Origin: Liopterus haemorrhoidalis
Taxonomy: Eukaryota > Arthropoda > Insecta > Coleoptera > Dytiscidae
Length of the DNA stretch: 64,000 nucleotides
Assembly: GCA_963971575.1 (NCBI GenBank)
Contig: OZ020616.1
Location: 17,557,535 to 17,621,534, forward strand
Direction of reading: 5' to 3'
A program made the position numbers and the translations under genes. The notes below the pieces were generated by a model. That model ran no database searches. It was given only the letters and a program-made list of their open reading frames with translations, and had not been told where the DNA came from. This document shows positions 53,772-63,524 of the stretch, in pieces; positions within the stretch are counted from its first letter, which is position 1, and every line of letters starts with the position of its first letter.

Positions 53772-54022
53772 CAAGGTTCATTAAGAAGATTATGAAAATT
53801 GTGCCTATGGCTTCCATTGGTTGTTTTAAGTCATAAGTTCCGCCACTCTGATTTCGTGTACATTGAAACATAGAATTAAATTATAATTTCAACAATTTCC
53901 ACTGGTTATTAAATTTTACGCTTTTAAAAATTAAATGCCACATTTGCCAAAATATAACTAGAATTTAGAAAAAATAATTTAAACAAAATAAAAATGCAAA
54001 AAAAAAAACAGAAAAAATAAAA

Positions 54023-54100
54023 TTATCTCCTCTCGCCGGGAGCGAACTCTATTTTGTTGGGTAAGAAGCGAGCAACATAACCATTACACCAAGATACGCC
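54023..54100 (-). other. tRNA-like module (type 2) in HINE-B
   Basis: On the minus strand CTTGGTGTAATGGTTATGTT is an A-box-like D-arm region and AGAGTTCGCTCCCGGCGAG holds a B-box-like core. CTCGCTTC between them is shared with the module at 937-998. Its flank toward the core differs from that of the type 1 copies. Confidence 0.5.
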
Positions 54101-54649
54101 TTCTAATGTAGCGTGTTACATAACTACAACTTTTGTACATTGTCAACCAGAAAACACAAAAAATGCGTTATTTTCCGAAAACATAATCTGATCAAAAATT
54201 CCTGTTGTACTATTCCGGTTCAGACCAATGTACATTACTTAGAATTTTAGTTCAATCCATCTGGGCTACAGGGTTTGGGACATTTTTTTTTGCACAATTT
54301 TGGTAAATATAGCATCAAAATAATTTATTTTGCAAAAATTAAAATTTGATCGTTAATCCACGGACTAAGGGCTTTCATTTGATACCCTAATCAGAATTTA
54401 AAAAAAAAAATTTTTTTTTTCGGTGTTCTCATATTTTTTTTATATTTTTTGGGGGATATGTTTTTTAGATGTTTTAGTATTTTTCCTATGTTCGGGTCAA
54501 AGAGTTGTATAAGCATGCCAAATTTCAACTCTCTAGGTTTAGCCGTTTGGCTACAATTTTTACCGAACAGACAGACAGTCGACAAAATGACGGTATAAGG
54601 GTTTTTTGGTCATACCTACAAAACCCTAAAAATGAAAAGTAAGTATAGC

Positions 54650-55232
54650 AAAATTGATGTGAAGTGTTAATTTTACCACATTTCAGGGTTTTGTAGGTAT
54701 TTAATAAGTGTAAGAAGCCAACAGAATGCTGGATGTCTAAAAATAATTTTTTGAAAAACATTTTTTGAATATTTTTAGTTATTTGAGTACTAAGAGCTTC
54801 CACTTAATTTTTTTAGACTAAATTTAAATAATAATCCATAATTTAGCCATTCATTAAAAAAATAATATATTTCTCTCGTACGTTTCCGGTTCATATTAAT
54901 GTACATAACCTACATTTTTTCATATTTTTTGCCAAAATTTTGTTATAAGAAACAAATTTTAAAAAACAAATTTTCGTTCCTTAATCTACGTCTTCTGATT
55001 CCTTCCTTTTAAAGAATTTCCTTTTGATACCACACAATAAATTTTTAAAAAAATAATATTTTTTTTTCAATGACACAAACCTTTCTGGAAGATAGGGTAG
55101 GGAGCAAAAGTTTTTTGGCATATATTTAGTGAAAATCTCATAAAAAATGTGTCAAATTTCAACTTTCTGTCTTAAGCCGTTTGGCTACAATTTCTACCGT
55201 ACAGACAGACATACCTACATAACCCTAAAAAT
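54650..55232 (-). mobile_element. Second HINE-B copy, tandem, diverged
   Basis: The left (3') end is AATTGATGTGAAGTGTTAAT with a damaged hairpin, then AGGGTTTTGTAGGTATTTAA. The right end has ACAGACAGACATACCTACAT and AACCCTAAAAA. It starts 17 bp after the preceding copy in the same orientation and lacks the tRNA-like module. Confidence 0.65.
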
Positions 55233-55644
55233 AAGCACAAGTGCATTATGGAATACACATACTTAATTCCTACTACTGTAACCGAGAACAAAATAGTCAC
55301 AGATAAATAAATACTCAAAATACTTCACACAATTACCCGTTAATTATCCGCTACCCGTTAGTTACTCGCTACCTGCTAATTATCCACTACCCGTTAGTAA
55401 TCTGATACCCGTTAATTACCTGATACCCGCTAAATACCCGTTAATTACTCATTAGTTAACGAGTAAAGGGTAGATAACGGGTAGCGGGTATTTAATTTCA
55501 GAACCGGGTACAACCTTAACGGGTCGGGTAGCGAGTACCCGGGGACCCGTCGTCATTCCTAATTTCTACTTCAAAATTTTCTACGTACGTGGATCATAAT
55601 TATGATAATCTTTTTTTGTAATCAGAAAATTCTTATACATTAGC

Positions 55645-55870
55645 TTACACTTCCCAGACAGTAATACCATATGATATTATGCTATAAAATTGTTCATAAT
55701 AATATACTTTTAGTGCAGAAAAACGAATAATAGTTTTTAATATTCTCATTGCATAACAGGTAAAGGTTAGTTCATTTGCAATTAAATTAATATGAGTACA
55801 CCATTTGACATTACGGTCTATAGTTATTTCTAGATGTTTAATAGACTTGACAGAATACAAGGATCTTTTA
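55645..55870 (-). pseudogene. LINE reverse transcriptase thumb fragment, Jockey/CR1-like
   Basis: The minus-strand frame reads YSVKSIKHLEITIDRNVKWC, THINLIANELTFTCYAMRIL and LKVYYYEQFYSIISYGITVW. This is the K-F/H-L-G-I-x-I-D-x-x-L-K/W-x-x-H-I ... Y-x-x-x-x-S-x-x-x-Y-G-I-x-x-W region just after the RT catalytic core. The glycine of LGI is replaced by glutamate. It is 5'- and 3'-truncated with no visible ends or target duplication. Confidence 0.7.
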
Positions 55871-56149
55871 TCGCTTTTTATTTACTTACATCGAGGCTCG
55901 AAACGCAAAAGGTTTCTGGGCCACCAGAAAATATTTGTTTCCTATTATAACAATTTTGTTATATATTTTTTTCTGGTAAATCAGTAATAAGGGATATATT
56001 TTAAGTTTTTTAATAAACAGTTTTAGCCCCGAAACACCACCTTGGAATAAAAATGTTGAGATGCCATATTGCCTTGGAATTCTGGATTTACTCTACGAGG
56101 GTAGTCAATAAGTCCTCACAATAGAAAACAATAGAAAAACACATTATTT

Positions 56150-57254
56150 TGGGTTAATTCATTTTTATTTCTCAACTTAGTCTTCTTTTAGATCGATACA
56201 CTTCGCCCAACTTTTTTCTCCAAGCGTTTCTCCAACTTTTTCAAGCCATCCAAAAAGTAAGATTCCGGAAGTCCCTCAAAATAGGAATCTGTTTCGGTGA
56301 TGACCTCCTCGTTCGACTTAAATCTTTTTCTGGCGAGCCATTTCTTTATGTTTGGAAACAGAAAAAGTCGCTGGGGGCCAAATCTGGTAAATACGGTGGA
56401 TGCAGCAACAATTCGAAACGTAATTCATGCATTTTCGCCATCGAAACTGCATAAGTGTCACCCGTGCATTGTTTTGATGGATGTTTGATATGTTATTGTA
56501 TGTGTGTAATTTATATATGTATGGGCACAATTAAGGACCTTGGTGTGGCGTGTCCAATAAATAAATAAATAATGCTCTCCATTTATCGTTCATCCTATTT
56601 TCAAGTAGTCAACGTGGATGATTCCGCGTGCATCCCAAAAAAAAACGTGCTCATCACCTCGCCGGCCGATTTCACCATCTTCGTTTTCTTTGAAGCCGGG
56701 TCGTCTTCAGAATCCCACTATTTTCGACTGTTCCGTTGTCTCTAATATAGTGGTGGATCCATGTTTCATCAACGGTTATGTATCGACGCAGAAACTCGTT
56801 AGGATTTCGACGAAAAAGCGCCAAACCAGTCGATTCAATAATCGTCCACACGATTGGTTTTATTCTCCACTGTGAGCAAACGCGGCACCCATCTTGCCGA
56901 TATCTTTTTCATACACAATTCGTGCATAATTGAAACCACTGAGCCATGTGATATGCCTGTGGTGTCAACAAGTTCGCGCACTTTGACTCGTCGATCACTC
57001 AAGACCATATCGTGGATTTTGTCAATCATTTCTGGCGTAGTCACCTCAAGTGGACGTCCCGAACGATGTTCATCACTTGTGGATGTATGACTACGTTTAA
57101 ACTCATTCATCCAATTGTAAACAGTTTTAAACGCTGGTGCAGATGTGCTATGAACTTCATCCAACTTGGTTTTGATTTCATTTGGTGTTTTGCCTATCAA
57201 AAGAAAGTGTTTAATCACTGCACGAAACTCGTTTACATTGTTCGAAAATAACAA
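56150..57254 (-). pseudogene. mariner transposase, interrupted and frameshifted
   Basis: The minus-strand frame 57254-56835 covers the HTH domain: VNEFRAVIKHFLLIGKTPNE, TVYNWMNEFKRSHTSTSDEH, SGRPLEVTTPEMIDKIHDMV and RWVPRLLT. After a stop come ITVDETWIHHYIRDNG with the first catalytic aspartate and ARGIIHVDYLE-like pieces. Beyond the nested LINE tail, LLLHPPYLPDLAP precedes SDFF with the third aspartate (56360-56420), and GLKKLEKRLEKKVG closes the protein. The second aspartate region is lost at the nested insertion. The frames are shifted several times, so it is not active. Confidence 0.8.
56478..56572 (+). mobile_element. LINE 3' tail inserted in the mariner
   Basis: TTAAGGACCTTGGTGTGGCG followed by TGTCCAATAAATAAATAAAT resembles the 3' ends of the Jockey-like LINEs at 6.8 and 30 kb. 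It replaces transposase codons. Confidence 0.55.
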
Positions 57255-57420
57255 AAGTTGTTTGCTTCAATCGATTGTAAAAATGAAACCACGCGATGGA
57301 TATGGCTAAAAATTTGACAGCAGTCTATTAACAGATGGTACTTTTCAGAAAAAAAAACTTGTTTCGATACTAGTAGCGCCATCTCTTAGATTTTGTAAGG
57401 ACTTATTGATCTAGCCTCGT

Positions 57421-58297
57421 ATCATCATACCAAGTTACGTGAAAAATGTCTAGCCGTTTATGCGTGGATCCTGGACAGATAAACAGCCAGACAGACGGAA
57501 ATTGAGTTTTTTGCGGATATTATCTTATAATGATCTGAAATAAGATTCGAGTAGAACCAAAAATATTTAAATTGTCTCATTGTTTCCCATGTCTCACTGC
57601 TACCCTCGTCCCTCTATGAATTGGAAGCAAAGTTGTCGAGCAAATGTAGTTTCCATTTGTATATTAAGTGAACTGCCGATTACCCAGACGATTCGACCTT
57701 AACTATTTCGTGCATAGGTTTAATTAATATATTGCTTTGTACGTGTTGGCAACGTTAGTGCGTAGAACAAATTTAGTTAATACAAAAATTGTTATAACTT
57801 ACAATGCCAATTATTTTTATTTAATTTTTTTACTTTTTGGATAGCTGTAGGTGTTAAGCTTGCAGATTAATTTTGCATAGATTACAGTGTCCATGAAACC
57901 TAGCCTTAAATTATGACAGGCTTAAACCAACAGTTTCCCGGGAGAATTCAAGCACAAAGATAATAGGAGATAATAGAACGCGTTGTATAAAAAGTGTAAT
58001 AAATCTGTTGGCAAGTTTTGTTGTCTTGATCGCAATCGGCGGACTTAATTAAATTTGTGATTCACATCAGTGCTTTAGAGTCAGGAACACTGCCCAATAA
58101 ATAACACATACAACATAGTCAATTAATACTGTTGGCGCAGTGCGACTTCAATGAATTATCTGTCGCGACTTCCGCAGTTAGACGCCTAAAATTATACGAG
58201 CCACTCAACCATCCTTCATAAATTTGTTTTTAAGTCTTTTAAAATCTCGTTAATTTTACATTTGTGTATTTGTGTATATAAGTATGTATGTATGTAT
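57421..58297. other. Unassigned sequence
   Basis: No feature was recognised. A GTAT microsatellite-like stretch lies at 58280-58297. Confidence 0.4.
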
Positions 58298-58310
58298 ACA
58301 GGGTGAGTCA

Positions 58311-59954
58311 ACACTTAAGTTCACAAAATGTTAAAATTATTGTTTTTAAATAAAACTTATTTGCAGGGGATTGAAACTCATATACACGGCCTTGAAACGG
58401 TTTTAAGTTATATTCCATCCACCGACAGCGCTAAAAGCGTTTTTTTTTTAACCAACATTTTGAGAACACTTCATTATCGGGAATTTGCGGCAATTGTTTT
58501 TGACGTTGTAACGATAAGTGACAGTAAATTGTGATTGTGACAGTGATGAATTTTATAAGAAATTTTAAATAGTAGCACCACATTTTTTATTTTCAAATGG
58601 TGTAGTGTAATTAATAATATTTTAAATGGTAAATGCAAAAGAAATAGAAATAGTGTAATAAAAAAAATGGCACAGACTAAATTTAATATGTACAAAAATA
58701 AATACTTGTTTATTTATTTCATATGCTTGCTTGCAAATAAAATAATAAAACTTAATGCTTACTGAAGTATTAACTTTTAACAATTGTAATTAATTTTAAT
58801 TTTAGGAAATTAATTTGGAGAGTTGTAAATAAATTAATCATAATTTTCGGTTCAGGGCAATCTTTAATTTTCTACCAAAATTACATTTTATTTTTCAATT
58901 TTGGTAGAAAATTAATGATCGACCGATTCATAGCAATGTAAAATATAAAAATATATTTGTGTGCACCGCGGGTTGCATACTATCTAATCCTAGTTCATAT
59001 TACAACCACGAATGTCGCAACTATCGCTGTCCAAAGCCGTAACGTGGGAGTCCGCTATCTTCCTTGTTTTATAATTTGTGCTTATTTGGAGAAATGGGGG
59101 TCATACGATAACCGTATTGTTCGATTTGCGTATTTAAAATGTCACTACCCGTGATAATTCGCGTACGTGCAGGTTTTAATATATTTCGTAAAGAAATAAA
59201 ACACTTTTATTGAGACAATAATGCTGTAATTAATTAATGCCAAATTTAATAAAAATATCACAAAAAACTTGGTTAAACTGTTTTACAAAATAATAACAAC
59301 TACTTCGTTTGTTTACATAGCACACTAGTACTTGTCATCTGCCATTTGTTATCTGTGTGAAATTAAAAAATATAAAAACAAAAAATATGTAATTATAAAT
59401 AAACAAATGGCATTAGGCATATAGGAAGATGACATCTTTTATACCAATCGGCGCATATTTGCGAACGGCGCGGTAAATTGTAGCTAAAACTGCAAACGAA
59501 TTTATAGAATTTGTTTCTCCACGACCACTATAGAATTTACCAATTCTAAAACCAATTTTGACTACAGAAAGTTAATATTCTAACTCAAGAGTTCGAATGT
59601 TATTCTAAAGCACTTATCTTCCTATACATTTTGCGAGTATTTCATTCCATCACTTGTTATGGAATAACTATTCTATGCTTGTTGTCATTTGTTTTTGTAG
59701 AGTTACATTAAAATATATGCAATGTTTACATTAAATAAATGCAACAAAACTTCCTAAAAAGTACTAAAATAGTGACCGATGTGTGGCAAATTAAATTAAA
59801 ATTAAACAAATAATAAATAAAAAAATAAGTTTAACTAATTGATTAATTTGTTATGTAATAAATTATTTTTTAAGATAAAATGTTTTTTAAAATAATCATA
59901 TGTTAATTTTTTTTCTTCTTTCTGGTGGTCGTGGAGAAAGTAGGGTCTGTGACT
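58311..59954. other. Unassigned AT-rich sequence with a hairpin
   Basis: TAATTTTCTACCAAAATT (58866) and its inverse AATTTTGGTAGAAAATTA (58897) form a hairpin with a 13-base loop. ACAGGGTGAGTCA at 58298-58310, just before, looks like the end of a TIR element. No coding domain was found. Confidence 0.35.
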
Positions 59955-60050
59955 CGGTTGGAAGAGAAAATTCGATGCTCGTTGTTTCTCATGTTCGCCT
60001 GCGGCTCGCGCTCTGAATGTTCCACTCGCATCGAATTTTCTCATTCTAGC
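59955..60050. mobile_element. Small inverted-repeat element (family J), second copy
   Basis: GAGAAAATTCGATG and CATCGAATTTTCTC form arms around CGCCTGCGGCTCGCGCT, whose inverse core (CGAGCCGCAG) also forms the centre of the structure at 41.0 kb. Confidence 0.4.
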
Positions 60051-60518
60051 CTTGTTACAGAATATACTATTCTAGCTATTTTGTTCTATTATGAAAATTA
60101 CTTGGTGTTCTATTTTTGTTACGATTTTAGATCTGCCGTGTTCTTTATCGTAAAGAACACGTGAACTAAGTGGCATTCCATTATCATCATGTATTTATTA
60201 GTATTTTTCGACGAAGACCCTGAACGTTAGACAATGACGAATTATTCATTGACGAATTATTCTTCGAGTACGGAATAATTTGTTCAGGGAATCCTCAATA
60301 GCACCATATTTCAAAGGAATTCATATTTTGCCGTTCCTTTGCCCTAATTGTCCACCTTTTAGAGACATAGGTAATATTACGTATTAATATCGTCGACTTG
60401 GACACACAGAAAGAATCTTACGATCTAGTCTTATGTGGTGAAACCACAAATTATTAACAAAAAGGATACTTTATATTCATCATAAACTAAACCAATTTAG
60501 CAGGAAGGCCTTGAAATC
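60051..60518. other. Unassigned sequence
   Basis: TGACGAATTATTC occurs twice at 60235-60263 in direct order. Nothing else was recognised. Confidence 0.35.
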
Positions 60519-60639
60519 TATCAGGTCAGTCCATAAATTCGTGCGCATTTTTGTGATATTTTTAAACAATGTAAATAAAACACAATTTAATATTTTAATC
60601 ATTGATATATTTTCATTCATTATCTACAATTTTTCGCCA

Positions 60640-62038
60640 TACTTTACAGGTAGATTTTTTATTCCATTGGTGTAGAAAGATTCTGGTTTTGATGTAAAAA
60701 GAGTTCTCTTGGACTCCATTTTTAGAGTTTATTTTTTCCCTAATAAAAAATTTTGAAGAGCACGAAATAAATGAAAATCACTTGGGGCAATATTTGAGGA
60801 GTAAGGAGAATGCGGCAGAAGCTCCCATTTAATTTCATTAATTTTTGTAACGTTGTCCGTGCCGTGTGCGACCTAGCATTATCATAGTGAAACAACAGTT
60901 TCGATATTCACCAATTGCGGGCGTTTTTTAATTAATTCCGTGTTTAAACGAGAAACCTGTTGACTGTGAACATCTGCATTAATCGTTTGAATATCCCACC
61001 AAACACACAAGAGTATCTTTTTTGGATGCAATGATATCTTTGCTGTCGGTGAGGGCTTCTTGTCCTTATCTGTCCACTGTCTTTGCCTTGTGACATTGTG
61101 ATAAAGTATCCATTTTTCGTAAAGTATCCAATGTTTATTCGCTGCTGACAATTGGCTTCGGATAGCTCGGGCGATACCCATTTTCCAAGCTTAAATATTT
61201 TTCCTATCGCCTTTAGGTGACAAAATACGGTTCCATGAGTTGAAGAAAGCTTTTCTGCAATCTAATCCACTGTTAATTGTGGCACTGACTCCATAAAGCG
61301 TGTTCTACATTATACAATTCTCGTCAAATTTTCATACTTATTTCTTTGACTAGAATTTGTACTAGAAATAAATCAGTGAAATTGTACAGTGTAGAACACT
61401 TTATGAAGTCAAGGTCAACTTTTTTCAAAACTAGATTCCGTCCAATTTTTCTTCAAGTTAGAACTCTGCACATGCGCAGTAGGTACTTTTAACAAAGGTA
61501 CCAACATTAAAATTACGCTTGTAAATATTTTGTATTACTACGTGTTTAGTTGATCATTGGTTTGAATAGGCGAATATATAAATTGTGTTTTGTACGTAAA
61601 TCAGTAATTTTACAAATCTACTAGCTAGGTTATAAACACTTGACAATCTATGAATTATATGTTTATGTTGGTACTATAAATGAACTGAAACACGTGTAAG
61701 AATTTCATTCTCTACCAAAAAATTGATAAATAAATTGTATTAAAACTTTGACAACTTCTAGTTCAAAGAAAAAAGTTTAGAAAATTGACGAATAAAGTAT
61801 AATGTAGAACACGCTTTAGACTTTTAAGACCGTTATTGTTAAAATATACAGGACGTCCTGAACGAGGCTCATCATCAGGACTGTTTTTTCCATCTTTAAA
61901 TCTTTCAAAACATTTCTGGGCAGTCCTTACACTGATACTAGGTTCACTATATACTCTATTAATTTTTATTGCGGTATTTTCACCACATGAAAATAAAAAA
62001 TATAAAACAGCACGTTTGTACTGATTATCGATATTCAT
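60640..62038 (-). pseudogene. mariner transposase, interrupted and frameshifted
   Basis: The frame 62038-61830 begins MNIDNQYKRAVLYFLFSCGE and has VRTAQKCFERFKDGK and DEPRSGRP, the mariner HTH linker. The MITE breaks it. Reading resumes at 61290 toward lower coordinates with LSSTHGTVF, LGKWVSPELSEANCQQRINI, then KNGYFITMSQGKDSG in place of the DEKW block, PKKILLCVWWDIQTINADVH and ELIKKRPQLVN. The VTGDEKW first aspartate appears to be changed (aligned sequence YEKWILYHN), so the active site is damaged in addition to the insertion and frameshifts. It resembles the cecropia-type mariners. Confidence 0.75.
61296..61816. mobile_element. MITE with TA duplication, nested in the mariner transposase
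   Basis: The ends AAGCGTGTTCTACATTATAC and (inverted) AAGCGTGTTCTACATTATAC are flanked by TA. An internal inverted near-copy of the end, GTACAGTGTAGAACACTTTA, lies at 61384-61403. The 521-bp body has no coding capacity. Confidence 0.85.
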
Positions 62039-62271
62039 TTTCTAAAGGTACTTATTTTCGTCCGATGTTCACGAAAACTGGCGATAGACTGACTACTTTT
62101 TGTTTCCTTTTATTTGTTGGCTTTAGCTGCTTTGGCTATTAGCCAACTGACTACTTTAATGTACATTTGAACAGGATTCGACTTGAATGAAATTTTATTG
62201 TCCTACGTATTGAGTCATAGTGATTCACATATATGCTACGAATGCGCACGAATTTATGGACTGACCTGATA

Positions 62272-62960
62272 CTTTAGGGCAGTATCTCCCACGTAAGAAA
62301 TAGATTTAGTATTACGGTTGAAAATAATATATTGAGAACTGACAATAACTGAAGTGACACCTAGCGGAATATTTTGGAACTTAACGGAATAGGATTTTGT
62401 TGGATGTGGCTCATTTAATTGCATTGTTTGTATGTGTTAAAGTGAAGAGAACTTTAATAAAATGTCTTTAAAATCGCAACACAAAATTAAATGCAATGTG
62501 AATTCTTGTGTATCAAATGGCAAATGTCAAAAAATCCTATTCCAATCGCCATTTTGTAAGCGAAAATAGCGCTTCTATAGGTAATGTCACTTCTCAATAT
62601 GGGCTGTCAGCTAAAAGGTAGGTTGTATTTCCTTTTTGACATTTCCTATGACGTTTTAGAGTTATTTCGTGGCAAACACTAAAAAATACAAACTTAGCGT
62701 GTTGAATGGTAGAAAAATTAAACTCTCTTCGAGTCAGAAGAAATACAGATACGTGTTGGAATATTTATTTTTGACATTTGCAATCTTGTGTTTCATTTAC
62801 GAGAGCTCTATCCTTACCTTTTTGGAAATATGTATCTCTTCCACAATTTAGGGCAAGTTAAAGTGAGATGACAGGCACATTTATACAAATTTAGGCCGAA
62901 CTTAGGTGAGTGGAAATTTACAAGACCACCTGCATAGTCACATCTACGTCTAGACTGGGC
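62272..62960. other. Unassigned sequence
   Basis: The frame at 62669-62851 has no recognisable domain. No ends were found. Confidence 0.35.
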
Positions 62961-63049
62961 TGGCGGCCTGTCACCTTGTCGACGATAGCCGATAGTCGTG
63001 GAATGGCACTTCACAGCGATTACGGAATAAATATTTTTCCAATTTAAAT

Positions 63050-63520
63050 TTTAGCGACCGACCGGAGCACTCATAGGGACGCTGGCATACTTCAACTATA
63101 TAACGCTGGAGTCTGGCCGTAATATACGTTATAAATAGAATGGGAAATACAATAATGTTTAGTAAGTGTAACTTTATTGCCTTGGTCACATTACGGTCTC
63201 TCCATATCTTCCATAATGTCCCAATCGCAGCTCTTGCAATTTCTATACGCCTGAGGATTTCACCTTCACAACTGCCGCTAGTTTCTATCAATGAGCCAAG
63301 GTAGATGCATCGCCAACAACTTTACAGCCACAGAGTTCTTCTATGTCAGTGAGGTTATTGTTGGCTGTATCAACAATTTTAACTTTCGTTTTGATACGAT
63401 TGATGTGCAAAGCAAATTGTCTGGTGTCTAAAGCCAACTTATAAACCAATTCATCTAGTTCTTCTTCTGACTAAGCTAGTAGAACGGTAGCGTCGGCGTA
63501 CCTTAGCAATTTTAATAAAT
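63050..63520 (-). pseudogene. LINE reverse transcriptase remnant with mutated catalytic motif
   Basis: On the minus strand from about 63520: RYADATVLLA, a stop, SEEELDELVYKLALDTRQFA, LHINRIKTKVKIVD, then YLGSLIETSGSCEGEILRRI and KIWRDRNVTKAIKLHLLNII. This is the RT palm and thumb of an arthropod LINE (R-Y-A-D-D-T-x-L-L-A, EEEL, G-L-x-I-N-x-x-K-T-K, then Y-L-G-S-x-I). The catalytic YADD reads YADA, so the second aspartate is lost. Nothing before motif C is present up to 63.55 kb. The sequence below 63050 is no longer LINE-like. Confidence 0.75.
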
Positions 63521-63524
63521 AGAT

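Larger units (their letters stand above)
53537..54633 (-). mobile_element. HINE-B copy with type 2 tRNA-like module
   Basis: The 3' end is at the left (AATTGATGTGAAGTGTGAAT, hairpin, AGGGTTCCGCAGGTAT) and the 5' end at the right (CATACCTACAAAACCCTAAAAA). A (TA)n expansion lies at 53701-53770. The GTCT core is reduced to two or three units. Confidence 0.75.
53434..55561. mobile_element. hAT-like element with ACCCG arrays, exact 8-bp duplication, holding two HINE-B copies
   Basis: The termini are TAGGAATGACGAG and, inverted, TAGGAATGACGAC. ATTTCTAC flanks both sides (53426-53433, 55562-55569). Many copies of TACCCG(T/C)TA and CCGGGTA lie in the first 100 and the last 250 bases. Without the HINE-B copies the body is about 440 bp. 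It belongs with the elements at 20.7 and 44.8 kb. Confidence 0.85.
56096..57419 (-). mobile_element. mariner (DD34D), full length with TA duplication
   Basis: The termini CGAGGGTAGTCAATAAGTCC and (inverted) CGAGGCTAGATCAATAAGTC are flanked by TA. It contains a short LINE-tail insertion at 56478-56572. Confidence 0.85.
60521..62269 (-). mobile_element. mariner, interrupted by a MITE
   Basis: The termini TCAGGTCAGTCCATAAATTC and (inverted) TCAGGTCAGTCCATAAATTC are identical over at least 28 bases and flanked by TA. Without the nested MITE the length is about 1230 bp. Confidence 0.9.

Noticed and set aside
53677..53871. Protein with an (IY)n repeat
   Set aside because: It is a translation of the (TA)n microsatellite within HINE-B.
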